Positions 9,567-18,211 are shown, numbered from the stretch's first letter. The stretch: 64,000 nt of DNA from Phytoactinopolyspora alkaliphila (GCF_010550695.1 NZ_JAAGOB010000010.1:32779-96778), one strand, 5' to 3'. The notes: generated by a model from the letters alone, not told the origin. Program-made: numbers and translations.

Positions 9567-11083
9567 TGCGTAGCGGTGTGGCCGCGCTGACAGTGGTGGT
9601 GGCGGTGGCCGGAACGCTCGGCGCCGCGTCCCTCGTCGGCCCCCCGGATTCGGTGGTGGAAGAGCATCCCGAGGTCGAGGAGCCGGTGGTCCGGACCTCG
9701 CTCGTGTGTCCGTTCGTCGGAGGCGAAGAGGAGGGCCGATCCCACGTGGGAGCGCTGGCCCTGCCTGGAGTTTCCGCGGTGGACGACGACGAAGGACCGA
9801 TCACGGCGCGCGCCCTCGGATTCGTCCCCGAGCCCGGAGCGACGCCCGAGCCCACACCCACGGACACCGCGCCGCCGGAGCCGGTCTTCACCCTCGAGGA
9901 ACGCGGCGTCCTCGACGTCAACCGGATCGACATGGACGAACCCACGTCGATCGCGGTCGAAGGTTCCGGCACACTCGCGCCCGGGCTGGTCGCCGAGCAA
10001 TCCCTGCTCGTCAGGGAGATCGACCTGCGGGGGCTGAGCACCACGTCGTGTGGTCCTGCGGCCCGCGAACACTGGTTCGTGGGCGGGTCCGGCGAGGTGG
10101 GCAAGCGAGGGCGGTTGGTCCTGGCCAATCCGACGTCCGTCGCCGCGGTCGTGGATGTCGAACTCTGGGACGAGGCCGGCCCGCTGGACGCACCCGCCAC
10201 ACAGGGCATCGGCGTTCCGGCGCGCAGCCAGCAGGTGCTGCTGCTGGATGCCCTGGCGCCGGAGTCCGAGCGGGTCGGCGTCCGGGTCACGACCTCCCAG
10301 GGCAGGGTCTCAGCAGCCTTGGAGATCCGGGAGTCCGAGGAGACAACGCCATTGGGGTTCACCTTCCTGCCCGCCACCGTGGCACCGCAGGAGCGAGTGG
10401 TCATCCCCGGTGTTCCCGGCGAAGGCGAGCGGGTGCTGCGTATCCTCGCGCCGGGACAGACGGACGCCATCGTGTCGATGCGGGTGTTCGGCGCCAACGG
10501 CCCGTTCACGCCGCTGGACCACGAGGTGGTGACGGTTCCGTCGGGCAGCGTCTACGAGGTGGCACTCGACGGCATCGGCGAGTATCCCGTCGGCGTCGAG
10601 CTGGACAGCGACGAGCCGGTGACGGCGTCGGTGCGGGTGGTCCGGGAAGCCGACGACGGCCTGCCGGACCTGGCGTTCACCGCGGCCACTCCACCGCTGG
10701 CAGGCCCCGCCGCGGCGCTGCTGGGACGGTCGTCGTCGAGATTCAGTACCACTGTGCACGTGAGCTCGGTCATCGACAGCGCGAGCCGGGTGAGCGTCGC
10801 GGTTCTGGATGGCGACGGGGCCGTCGTGTCGGAGGAGGACGTCGCCGTCCCGGCGGGCGCCACGGTCCCGGTGGAAGTGGAGGCGCCTGACGACGCCGAC
10901 TTCGTCACGGTCGTGATCGACCCGTCGCAGGCCGACGCCGTGGTGGTGGCACGGGAGATCGTCGGTGCCGACGACGACGGTGCCTACCTCGACATCATGC
11001 CGTTGTGGTCGCCGATCGTGCACGTAGACGTGCCCCGCGTGGTGGGGGAGCTTCCGGGCGTGCTCGACCCGAACGTCGACTAG
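9566..11083 (+). CDS. DUF5719 family exported/anchored protein
   Basis: A 505-residue protein with an N-terminal hydrophobic segment (RSGVAALTVVVAVAGTLG), suggesting export or membrane anchoring, followed by a beta-rich, acidic extracellular part with no catalytic motif that I recognise. I assign it to DUF5719 from its position directly after the large glycosyltransferase and its length, a conserved actinobacterial pairing. The ATG overlaps the glycosyltransferase stop (TGATG), so the two are translationally coupled and probably work together at the envelope. Function is unknown. Confidence 0.75.
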   Translation: MRSGVAALTVVVAVAGTLGAASLVGPPDSVVEEHPEVEEPVVRTSLVCPFVGGEEEGRSHVGALALPGVSAVDDDEGPITARALGFVPEPGATPEPTPTDTAPPEPVFTLEERGVLDVNRIDMDEPTSIAVEGSGTLAPGLVAEQSLLVREIDLRGLSTTSCGPAAREHWFVGGSGEVGKRGRLVLANPTSVAAVVDVELWDEAGPLDAPATQGIGVPARSQQVLLLDALAPESERVGVRVTTSQGRVSAALEIRESEETTPLGFTFLPATVAPQERVVIPGVPGEGERVLRILAPGQTDAIVSMRVFGANGPFTPLDHEVVTVPSGSVYEVALDGIGEYPVGVELDSDEPVTASVRVVREADDGLPDLAFTAATPPLAGPAAALLGRSSSRFSTTVHVSSVIDSASRVSVAVLDGDGAVVSEEDVAVPAGATVPVEVEAPDDADFVTVVIDPSQADAVVVAREIVGADDDGAYLDIMPLWSPIVHVDVPRVVGELPGVLDPNVD

Positions 11084-11232
11084 CGATCTCGGTTTTCTCC
11101 TGGCGCGTGCGCCACGGGCTCGAACAGTGGAAGTCTCTTTCAAGACTGGAAGCTTGCGCGGGCCAGGACCCCCAAGACCTTCCACCGTGGAAACAATCTT
11201 CCACCGTTGCCAGGACGGCCTGTAGCGGGTTC
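11084..11232. other. Convergent intergenic region with TTCCAC motifs
   Basis: Between DUF5719 and the leftward metallopeptidase homologue are several copies of the word TTCCAC or its complement: GTGGAAGTCT, then AGACCTTCCACCGTGG and CTTCCACCGTTG. The first two can pair across about 40 nt, and TTCCACCGTGGAA is itself a small dyad. It may act as a shared transcription end point, but no T-tract is present. Confidence 0.35.
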
Positions 11233-11688
11233 TTAACCGTGATGGCCGTACGTGGGATCGACGTCCTGCGGGTCGACTCCGAGCATCTCGCCCACTTGCT
11301 CGGCTATCACGTCGCTGACCAGGTCGCGTAGGCGGAACTCGCCCTTGGCGCGGGTCTCCAGGGGGCGCCGGAAGACGACGATCCGAGCGGGGAGCGCGCC
11401 GGTGCTGGCGAATGCGCGGGCCAGCGGGACCCAGTCATGTGGCCAGTCGTCGAGCACAGGCACGTCCTCGACGGCGAACTCCACCTTCGCGAGCTCGTCT
11501 TTCCAACGGCGGTCGAGGCGCTCGACGCTTTCGAGCACGAGATCGTCGAACCGTTGAGCCCGGGACCGGCTCAACGGCGATTCCGGTGGCGCCAGGGGAG
11601 TGCGCAGGCCGCGTCCGTGCCTGTCTCGCCGCAGCGGCGGCAGGACCATCGCGGGTAGGTCGCTCTTCGGGGAGCGGTGTCGCGTCAC
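11233..11688 (-). CDS. Metallopeptidase-family (zincin-like) protein lacking HExxH
   Basis: A 151-residue protein matching by length and position the short zincin-like 'metallopeptidase family' that lies between DUF5719 and DUF3499 in actinomycetes. The core includes VERLDRRWKDELAKVEFAVE, IVVFRRPLETRA, and the C-terminal FRLRDLVSDVIAEQVGEMLG. In catalytic relatives the last segment carries HExxH; here that stretch reads DVIAEQVGEM, with no histidine, so zinc-dependent peptidase activity is unlikely. The N-terminal 40 residues are basic and may be a longer start than used. Family assignment rests partly on context. Confidence 0.65.
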   Translation of the reverse strand: MTRHRSPKSDLPAMVLPPLRRDRHGRGLRTPLAPPESPLSRSRAQRFDDLVLESVERLDRRWKDELAKVEFAVEDVPVLDDWPHDWVPLARAFASTGALPARIVVFRRPLETRAKGEFRLRDLVSDVIAEQVGEMLGVDPQDVDPTYGHHG

Positions 11689-11818
11689 TCTGCGCAGATT
11701 AGCAGCGCGGGCCTGTCGCCCGGCGGCCAGATCCGGCGGGACGTCCGCCGAGGCGGCCGATCACTTCATGGCGTGCCGCGGGGACGGACGCCACATCGGG
11801 GCGTTAACCTTGGCGATT

Positions 11819-12169
11819 GTGAGCCCCATGCGTCGTTGTTCCCGTTCGGCCTGCTCTCAGGTGGCCGTCGCGACACTGACGTATGACTACGCGAGTTCCA
11901 CTGCGGTGCTGGGTCCTCTCGCCACCTATGCCGAGCCGCACGCCTACGATCTCTGCGCCGCGCACGCGGAGCGGCTGGTAGCCCCACGCGGGTGGGAGGT
12001 CATCAGACTGGCTCCGGATCCGGCGGCGTTGGGTCCCACCAGTGACGACCTCCTGGCGCTGGCCGATGCGGTCCGCGAGGCGGCCCGGCCGGCCGAGCCG
12101 GAGGAGGAGCCGATCGGGGAGCCCACCCGGCGTGGGCACCTCCGGGTCCTGCGCAACCCCGACATGTGA
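11819..12169 (+). CDS. DUF3499 family protein
   Basis: Small protein of 116 residues with the conserved actinobacterial DUF3499 pattern: MRRCSRSACSQVAVATLTYD, STAVLGPLATYAEPHAYDLC and HAERLVAPRGWEVIRL. The paired cysteines near the start and the later Cys/His residues look like a small zinc-binding fold. The GTG at 11819 (GTG AGC CCC ATG) is used; the ATG at 11828 is equally possible, and no clear ribosome site is present. It is divergent from the metallopeptidase homologue. Function is unknown; its neighbourhood with WhiB2 and a membrane glycosyltransferase is conserved. Confidence 0.82.
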   Translation: MSPMRRCSRSACSQVAVATLTYDYASSTAVLGPLATYAEPHAYDLCAAHAERLVAPRGWEVIRLAPDPAALGPTSDDLLALADAVREAARPAEPEEEPIGEPTRRGHLRVLRNPDM

Positions 12170-12171
12170 GA

Positions 12172-12981
12172 TCACGACGAGAAGACCGGGTTCCAGGCTC
12201 CTGTCACCACGGCGAGCGCTACTGCGGCGGCGGTGAGCGCCACCGAGCAGCCGAGGAGCACGGCGTCGGCGGGACCGAACCGGCTGATCCTTGCCGTGGT
12301 GCGCGCACGCTGGCTGTCGAAGCCGCGCGCGTCCATCGCCACCGCCAGCTGGCTTCCCCGCCGGACGGCGCCCACCAGGAGGGCGAACAGCTTGCCGCCG
12401 AACAGCCTGATCGCGGCGAGCGGGTTGCCGCCCGGTTCCAGCCCGCGGGCACGGCGCGCCCGGCCGAGGATCTCCCACTCGGTGGCCATCAGCGGCGCGA
12501 GCCGGAGCGCGGCGAGGGAGCCGTAAGCGAACCGGGCCGGCACTTTCAGGTGCCGGACCAGCGAGTCGGCGAGGTCCACCGGGTCGATGGTGAGGACCGC
12601 CAGGACACCGGGTAGGGCGATCGCCGCCAGCCGCATGCCTGCCGTGCTGCCGGCGGCGACGCTTTCCGTGGTGAGCAGGAACGGCCCCGCGTCGACGAGG
12701 ACGGCTCCGCCCTTGCGAGCGGTGAACAGCGCGTTGCCGAGGCTGATCGTCGTCACGCCCAGCAACAGGGGCCAGCCGCGCCGGAATACCTCCCGCCACG
12801 TCAATCCCCACGCGGGCACGCTCAGGAGGGCCGCGATCAGGATGAGCCCGGAGGAGACCGGATCCACGCCCACGAGCAGGGTGAGCGCCGGGATGAACGC
12901 CGCGCCCAGCTTGGCGACGGGGTTGCGGCGGCCCAGCACCGCGCCGGTGGTGCGTCCGACGGCTCCGGCGGCGATGATCAC
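12172..12981 (-). CDS. ykoC: ECF transporter T component, YkoC-like
   Basis: Transmembrane scaffold (T component) of an energy-coupling-factor importer, 269 residues with several hydrophobic helices. The coupling-helix signatures that dock on the ATPases can be read as GRARRARGLEPGG and VAMDARGFDSQRAR (the 'A-R-G' motifs). Its GTG start overlaps the stop of the fused ATPase gene by 4 bp. It completes the three-gene operon S component - fused ATPase - T component, which is the ykoEDC layout, controlled by the TPP riboswitch at the operon head. Confidence 0.9.
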   Translation of the reverse strand: MIIAAGAVGRTTGAVLGRRNPVAKLGAAFIPALTLLVGVDPVSSGLILIAALLSVPAWGLTWREVFRRGWPLLLGVTTISLGNALFTARKGGAVLVDAGPFLLTTESVAAGSTAGMRLAAIALPGVLAVLTIDPVDLADSLVRHLKVPARFAYGSLAALRLAPLMATEWEILGRARRARGLEPGGNPLAAIRLFGGKLFALLVGAVRRGSQLAVAMDARGFDSQRARTTARISRFGPADAVLLGCSVALTAAAVALAVVTGAWNPVFSS

Positions 12982-14597
12982 AGCTCGCTCCCAGTGCCTC
13001 GCGGGACGGCTCGCGCAGCAGCGCTGGGCGAACTGTGCGTGCCGGTCGCGGGCCGCGTCGTCGTTCCACCGTGCCGGTGAGCCTCGTCGTCGGCGGGCCG
13101 GGCCCGGACGTCGGTGATCCGGCCGCCGCGCATGGTGACGTGCTGGTCGGCGAGTGCATCGGCGAACGCGGCGTCGTGGGTGACGCTGACGAGGGTGGCG
13201 CCATCGTCGCGTAGCTGTGCGCAGAGCCGGACCAGTTCCCGCCAGGTCCGGGCGTCCTGGCCGAAGGTCGGCTCGTCGAGCACGACCACGTCCGGGGCCG
13301 TCGCCAGCGCGGTGGCCACCGACAAGCGACGCTTCTCCCCGCCGGAGAGCGTGTACGGATTGGCCCCGGCCAGACCGTCCAGGTGAAGCCGGGTGAGCAG
13401 GTAGTCACAGCGTTGCTCGGCCGCGGCGGTGGGAATACCGGCCCGCCGAGGGCCGATGAGAAGCTCGGACCGCACCGTCGGTGCGAGGAACTGGTGCTCC
13501 GGATCCTGGAAGACCATCCCGATGCTGCGGCACAAGCGCCGGGCTCGCCAGCGGTGCAGCGGCCGGCGCGGATCGGCGGCGAGGAACACACCGCCGGTGT
13601 CCGGGCGTGACAGCCCAGCCAGGATCGTGGCCAGTGTCGACTTTCCACTGCCGTTGGGGCCGAGCACGCAGGTCGCCTCACCCTCCCGCAGCTCGAGGTC
13701 GGTGACGTCGAGCGACGGTGCGGCGGCGCGCCGGTAGGTCCGGCTGACTCCGCCGGCACGCAGCCGGATCACTCCGGACGGCCCCGGCGTGCGGCGAGGC
13801 GGCGCCGGCGCCCATCGTCGGGGCACCCACACCCCGTCGTCGGACAGCGCCGAGCCGTGCCGGGCGAAGACGTCGTCGGGGGAACCGTCGGCCACGACGC
13901 CCCCGCCCGGTTCGAGGACCACCACCCGGTCCACCAGGCCGGCGGCGACGTCGACCCGGTGCTCCACGATGAGAAGCGTGGTGCTGGCGCTGTCCGTGGT
14001 GGCGCGCACCGCGTCGAGCACCAGCTCGGTCCCGGCCGGATCCAGGTTGGCCGTCGGCTCGTCGAGCACCATGAGCGACGGCCGCCGGACCAGCGCCCCG
14101 GCCAGCGCGAGGCGCTGCTGCTCGCCGCCGGAGAGCTCGGCTGTGGAGCGGCTGAGCTGATAGCCGAAGCCCACGCGCCGCAGTGCCGACTCGACGCGCG
14201 GCCAGATCTCCTCCCGCGGGACACCCGCGTTCTCCAGGCCGAACGCGACGTCATCGCCCGCCCGGGACATCACCAGTGAGGCTTCCGGATCCTGCAGGAG
14301 GACTCCCACCCGGTCGCGGGCCTGGGCGGCCGGCTCGCCGTCGACGGTGACGCTTCCCTCATGCTCCGCGGCGGTCTCGGGGTCCAGGAGTCCGGCCACG
14401 GCGCGCAGGAGCGTCGACTTTCCCGCGCCCGACGAGCCGACGAGCAGCACGCGCTCTCCCGCATCGATGTCGAGATCCACGCCGCGACACGCCCACCTTT
14501 TCCGCCCCGCGTAGCGCCAGCCCCAGCCGCGGATCCGGACGCGACTCGGACCCCGCTCGCCGACCGCGCCGGTGACCGTGTCCAGGCTTGCCCGCAC
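12978..14597 (-). CDS. ykoD: ECF transporter fused double ATPase, YkoD-like
   Basis: A 539-residue protein made of two ABC ATPase domains in one chain. Domain 1 has Walker A GSSGAGKSTLL and signature LSGGEQQRLALAGAL. Domain 2 has GPNGSGKSTLA and LSGGEKRRLSVATAL. The frame is open much further upstream, but the GTG at 14597 is chosen: GGAGG lies 8 nt before it, and it begins 2 bp after the S-component stop. The fused ATPase pair is the hallmark of YkoD-type modules, which power uptake of a thiamine precursor, probably hydroxymethylpyrimidine. Confidence 0.92.
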   Translation of the reverse strand: MRASLDTVTGAVGERGPSRVRIRGWGWRYAGRKRWACRGVDLDIDAGERVLLVGSSGAGKSTLLRAVAGLLDPETAAEHEGSVTVDGEPAAQARDRVGVLLQDPEASLVMSRAGDDVAFGLENAGVPREEIWPRVESALRRVGFGYQLSRSTAELSGGEQQRLALAGALVRRPSLMVLDEPTANLDPAGTELVLDAVRATTDSASTTLLIVEHRVDVAAGLVDRVVVLEPGGGVVADGSPDDVFARHGSALSDDGVWVPRRWAPAPPRRTPGPSGVIRLRAGGVSRTYRRAAAPSLDVTDLELREGEATCVLGPNGSGKSTLATILAGLSRPDTGGVFLAADPRRPLHRWRARRLCRSIGMVFQDPEHQFLAPTVRSELLIGPRRAGIPTAAAEQRCDYLLTRLHLDGLAGANPYTLSGGEKRRLSVATALATAPDVVVLDEPTFGQDARTWRELVRLCAQLRDDGATLVSVTHDAAFADALADQHVTMRGGRITDVRARPADDEAHRHGGTTTRPATGTHSSPSAAARAVPRGTGSEL

Positions 14598-14599
14598 GG

Positions 14600-15223
14600 T
14601 CAGACCTCCGCCTGCACGCGGCCCGAAGCGAACGGAGCGAGCACCCCCGTGCGGGCGAGCGCCCGCACCAGGAACCAGCTCAGGATTCCCGCGACCAGGC
14701 CGGCTGTCACCGCGGCGAGGACGTAGACGGCCTTCCAGCCGAGGCTGAACTCCGGCACCGTGACGATGCTCTGGTTGATGCCCATGGCCAGGCCGGCGGC
14801 GCCTCCGGCGAGCAGCGAGCCGAACACGCCCCAGCGCCGATACGCGAGCAGGGCGAAGACCAGTTCGGCCCCAAGCCCCTGCCAAACACCGGACATGAAC
14901 ACCGACAGCCCCCACACCGAGCCGAACAGCATGGACGTGGTCGCGGCGACCACCTCGGTGTACAGGGCCGCCCCGGCGCGGCGGATCACCAGCCCGCCGA
15001 TGACGGCGGGCATCAGCCAGACGGCGCCGATCACCGGACTGAAGGGGGTGGCCTCCAGAGGGAGGCTGACGGTGGGATAGACGAAGTTGTTCCACGCGGC
15101 GAAGATGAGGCCGAAAGCGACCCCCAGCACGGACGCGACCACGATGTCGACGGTGCGCCAGGTGCGCCGCCTGGTGCCCAGGCCCGTGCCCGCACGGTGG
15201 GAGACGTTGTCGGTCGGGCTCAC
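14600..15223 (-). CDS. ykoE: ECF transporter S component, YkoE-like thiamine-precursor binder
   Basis: Substrate-binding membrane subunit, 207 residues, with about five or six helices (VDIVVASVLGVAFGLIFAAW, PVIGAVWLMPAVIGGLVIRR, and others). The GTG at 15223 is preferred over one at 15295 because AAGGAG lies 6 nt upstream of it; the longer form has no ribosome site. It is first in the ykoEDC operon and follows a TPP riboswitch by roughly 130 nt, so the ligand is thiamine or its pyrimidine precursor, with expression shut down when thiamine diphosphate is plentiful. Confidence 0.9.
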   Translation of the reverse strand: MSPTDNVSHRAGTGLGTRRRTWRTVDIVVASVLGVAFGLIFAAWNNFVYPTVSLPLEATPFSPVIGAVWLMPAVIGGLVIRRAGAALYTEVVAATTSMLFGSVWGLSVFMSGVWQGLGAELVFALLAYRRWGVFGSLLAGGAAGLAMGINQSIVTVPEFSLGWKAVYVLAAVTAGLVAGILSWFLVRALARTGVLAPFASGRVQAEV

Positions 15224-15351
15224 GGTGGACTCCTTGGCTGTTCCGTCGTGGAAAGTGACAGGCGAGGGAGCGCCGCTGAGCGTGCCGTCGGGCACAGTTA
15301 CGGCGCATCCGCGAGGTCTTCTCGCGAACGCGCCGCTGACGTGTCGATATC

Positions 15352-15435
15352 GACTCCCTGCGCCGGCATGACCCGGATCAGGTTCTGAGGGTCTGCGGAG
15401 TTTCCCGCACTCTCAGCGCCCTGCAGCGCTCCCCT
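15352..15435 (-). promoter_or_regulatory. TPP riboswitch (THI element)
   Basis: Read on the minus strand, the element contains GGGAGCGCTGCAGGGCGCTG, then CTGAGAGTGCGGG, the pyrophosphate-sensing ACCCTCAGAACCTGATCCGG, GTCATGCCGGCGCAGGGAG. These are the conserved parts of the thiamine-pyrophosphate aptamer in the correct order (P2/P3 CUGAGA, P4/P5 GAACCUGAUC, AUGCCGGCGNAGGGA). It lies upstream of ykoE and would turn off the ykoEDC operon when TPP is bound. Confidence 0.93.
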
Positions 15436-15680
15436 GTCTTGCGGGCCAGGTGGCCCATGGGTATGAAGTTGTGGACTAGTCGGGACGGTAGCGGTTTCCT
15501 GGCATTTCGGTCAAACAGGCGGAGGGGAATCGTCCGAGTGGCTGGTACGTCGCAGCTGTTCGCCGGCGGCAATGAGGGCGGTTTGCGAGGTAGACTCCGT
15601 GTCGGCAGTCACCGGGCCGAGCCCGCGCGCTGCCTTTCCGTCCCTTGTCCCGAGTCTGCGAAGTGTGAGGTCCGACGCCG

Positions 15681-16445
15681 ATGCAGCTGGCATCAGGCCA
15701 AGTGATCGGTTTAGGCCTGGCGGCCCTGCTGACCGTCACGCTGACCGCGTGTGGTGAGGAGGAAACTCCCCCAGGCCCAGCGCCTTTGGCCCAGATCGCG
15801 TCCAGTTCCGAGACGGCTCCGGCCGAGAACGGCGTCGACCAGTTGCCTCCCGAGGAGGCTCTGCGCACGGCCGTCAAGAACCTCGCGGAGGCCGGAACCT
15901 ACCGGGTGAGCGGTATGACCTCCGCGGGCAGCGCCATCGACATCGCCTTCAAGACCGGCGTGGGCTCGGTCGGCACGGTCACCACCGACAGTGAGGTGAG
16001 ACTCGTGGCCTCCGACGATGTGGTGTACATCACCAGCGATCCGGCGACGCTCGCCGACATCGTGGATGCGGATATCGAGGACACCATCGCCGACAAGTGG
16101 CTGCTCATCTCATCCGAGTCGAGCTCCAACTACCGGATCTTCGTCGAGGGAAGCGACTTCGCCGAGGCGGTACTGGGGTCCGAGGTCAAGGGGGACCCGA
16201 CGGCCGTCCAAGAGGTCGACGGCGTACCTGCCGTCGGTATCGAGTTCGCCGAGAGCGGCGGCATGCTGTGGATCTCGGCTACCGGGGACCCGTTGCCGCT
16301 GCGTTTCGAGGAGAAGGGCGCATCCGGCGGATCCGGCGTGCTGACCTTCAGCGACTTCGGTGAGGACGTCGAGGTGCCCACGCCGGACGAGGACGATGTC
16401 GTCGATCTCTCGACGCTGCCGGTCCAGGACGACGAGGACGAATAG
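15681..16445 (+). CDS. LppX/LprAFG-type lipoprotein
   Basis: Exported lipoprotein of 254 residues. A hydrophobic signal ends in the lipobox LTAC, so Cys24 should be lipidated. The mature part begins with a low-complexity linker and then a region, AVKNLAEAGTYRVSGMTSAG onward, resembling the LppX/LprA/LprF/LprG fold that carries lipids or glycolipids in the actinobacterial envelope. The C-terminus is strongly acidic (DEDDVVDLS, DDEDE). It stands alone on the plus strand, divergent from the ykoE operon and just before an acyltransferase gene. The lipid-carrier role is inferred from resemblance. Confidence 0.75.
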   Translation: MQLASGQVIGLGLAALLTVTLTACGEEETPPGPAPLAQIASSSETAPAENGVDQLPPEEALRTAVKNLAEAGTYRVSGMTSAGSAIDIAFKTGVGSVGTVTTDSEVRLVASDDVVYITSDPATLADIVDADIEDTIADKWLLISSESSSNYRIFVEGSDFAEAVLGSEVKGDPTAVQEVDGVPAVGIEFAESGGMLWISATGDPLPLRFEEKGASGGSGVLTFSDFGEDVEVPTPDEDDVVDLSTLPVQDDEDE

Positions 16446-16473
16446 ACGATCTCCGGCCGCTGCCCGGGACGCC

Positions 16474-16525
16474 GGGGGTGCCGGGCCTGCCGGGGGTGCC
16501 AGGCCTGCCGGGGTGCCGGGACGCC
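16474..16525. repeat. GC-rich 18-bp tandem repeats between genes
   Basis: Units GGGGGTGCCGGGCCTGCC (16474-16491) and GGGGGTGCCAGGCCTGCC (16492-16509) are followed by a degenerate third (16510-16525). CGGGACGCC flanks the array on both sides. It lies between the lipoprotein stop and the acyltransferase start. It may form a GC hairpin ending transcription, or be a simple slippage-prone repeat. Confidence 0.7.
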
Positions 16526-16551
16526 GGGCCAATCGGAGATAATGGTCCATC

Positions 16552-17265
16552 GTGGAGCTTGTGGGATCAATTGCGGTCGGCCTGACCAGGTTGTTCGGCA
16601 GCGTCCAGCCCGAGGGGCTCGAGAATCTGCCGATGAACGGCCCAGCCATCATCGCTGTCAATCACACCACCATCGCCGACGTTCCCCCGGTGCTGTCGAC
16701 GCTGTACCGGGCCGGTTTGCGTCCCAGCGTGCCGTGTGCCGACGACGAGTGCGGGACCGTGCACGGCCACGTCCGGTTCATGGCGGCGTCGCAGGTGTTC
16801 AACAACACCTTCATCGGACCGCTGGCCCGGCACGCCGGGATGGTTGAGGTCGGCTGGCGGCAGGCCGGCTCGGTGGCGCTCGGAGCGGCTCGGGAAGCGC
16901 TCGGCAGAGGCGAGATCATCGGCATCTATCCCGAGGGCGACGTCTCGGCGACCGAGGACGGGTCACCCCGCAGATTCCGGTTCGGCGTGGGGCGCCTAGC
17001 CCTGGACGCGCAGGTTCCGGTCATACCGGTGGCGCATCATGACGCACGGACCATCGGCTCCGGCTCCGTGCCCAGGAGCCTCGCGGGGGCGCTGACCTCC
17101 ATCGTGCGCAGGCCGACGATCAGGTTACGGGTTGGGCCTCCCGTGCTGCCGGAGGAGTTCGCGGGCATGGCGATCCGTGACGTCGTCGATCTGATCCAGG
17201 CACGTGTCACCGATATCTGGCGCTCCCTGGCGGGCGAACATGCCCCGCGGATTCACGAAAAGTAA
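16552..17265 (+). CDS. 1-acyl-glycerol-3-phosphate acyltransferase family protein
   Basis: PlsC-type acyltransferase of 237 residues that would move a fatty acyl group onto a lysophospholipid or related lipid at the membrane. The catalytic HX4D motif is NHTTIAD (His38, Asp43) and the substrate-binding motif is IYPEGDVS. The GTG start at 16552 has no ribosome site but has GATAAT (16538-16543) 8 bp upstream, so the transcript may be leaderless. It follows the lipoprotein by about 100 bp and may be separately transcribed. The natural acceptor is unknown. Confidence 0.88.
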   Translation: MELVGSIAVGLTRLFGSVQPEGLENLPMNGPAIIAVNHTTIADVPPVLSTLYRAGLRPSVPCADDECGTVHGHVRFMAASQVFNNTFIGPLARHAGMVEVGWRQAGSVALGAAREALGRGEIIGIYPEGDVSATEDGSPRRFRFGVGRLALDAQVPVIPVAHHDARTIGSGSVPRSLAGALTSIVRRPTIRLRVGPPVLPEEFAGMAIRDVVDLIQARVTDIWRSLAGEHAPRIHEK

Positions 17266-17462
17266 ATCGATTGCCCTGCCACAACCCGCCGTCGCAAGCT
17301 GTGATGGTGGTCCACTGGAGGCGGCCGCCGAGTTTTTAACTACAATTCGCCCATACGGACGGCTGTGGACATCCGCCCGGGACATGATGCCGGACACTGA
17401 GAAAGAACGAGGGAAGCCGAGACGAAGGAGCGTAGGCCAATGTCACGGAAGGGGACGGACAG

Positions 17463-17969
17463 GTGCAGACGTTGGTGTTGAATGCTTCGTATGAGCCCCT
17501 GGCCGTTGTTTCCGTCCGTCGGGCCATCGTCTTGGTGCTGACCGAGAAGGCCGTCATGGAGCACGCCGACTCGGCGCGGGTCATCCGCTCGGCCACCAAG
17601 GAGTTTCCCGCGCCACTGGTGGTGCGTCTGCTCAGGTTCGTCCGTGTGCCGTATCGCCGTCGGCTGCCGTGGTCTCGGGCCGGTGTCCTGGAGAGAGATC
17701 GACGTCGGTGCGGCTACTGCGGTGGCCGGGCGGACTCGATCGACCACATCCTCCCCACATCTCGCGGTGGCGATCCACGGAGCTGGCTGAACACCGTGGC
17801 CGCGTGCGTGCCGTGCAACCAGGCGAAGGCGAACCACACGCCGGACGAGGCGGGGATGCAATTGCGCATCGAGCCGTTCGAGCCGAAGGTTCAGCGCGCG
17901 CTTGTGCTCGCACTGGGTGTCACCCAGGCGGAGAGCTTGCCGCCGTGGCTCGCTGCGTCCCTAGCCTGA
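17463..17969 (+). CDS. HNH endonuclease family protein
   Basis: A 168-residue protein with an HNH nuclease domain in its C-terminal half. The zinc site is CGYC (Cys83, Cys86) and ACVPC (Cys115, Cys118), and the catalytic core is SIDHILPTSRGG with His95, then WLNTVAAC with Asn110. The N-terminal part, MQTLVLNASYEPLAVVSVRR, is typical of the stand-alone HNH proteins found in actinomycetes. The GTG start follows AAGGGGAC. There is no restriction partner or mobile element beside it, so it is likely a chromosomal housekeeping nuclease of unknown role. Confidence 0.88.
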   Translation: MQTLVLNASYEPLAVVSVRRAIVLVLTEKAVMEHADSARVIRSATKEFPAPLVVRLLRFVRVPYRRRLPWSRAGVLERDRRRCGYCGGRADSIDHILPTSRGGDPRSWLNTVAACVPCNQAKANHTPDEAGMQLRIEPFEPKVQRALVLALGVTQAESLPPWLAASLA

Positions 17970-18017
17970 GCCCGCCGTCCCTGGGCCCACTATTTCGGGG
18001 CCGCTATCCAACCCATG

Positions 18018-18078
18018 GCATGGGTTGTGGTCCCACAAATCGGATAAAACGCCGTCAAATAGCGACCACAACCCATGC
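18018..18078. repeat. Palindromic element, copy 1 of CATGGGTTGTGG family
   Basis: The arms GCATGGGTTGTGGTC (18018-18032) and GACCACAACCCATGC (18064-18078) are exact inverted copies around a 31-bp loop. The loop words TCGG, AAAAC, GCC and GTCAA recur in the element at 44559-44630, which has the same arm sequence, so the two form a dispersed family. It begins 49 bp after the HNH gene stop. Confidence 0.85.
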
Positions 18079-18211
18079 GAAGCTCCCCTCAGACGTCGGC
18101 CACCGGGTCCTCCGGCTGGCGCGAGCGTCGGTGTGCGTTCCAGGAGCGCGACCGTGCCGTCGTGTTGTCCGTCGTGTAAAACGAGCCGGAAACTGGGGGA
18201 ATCCTGGGGTT

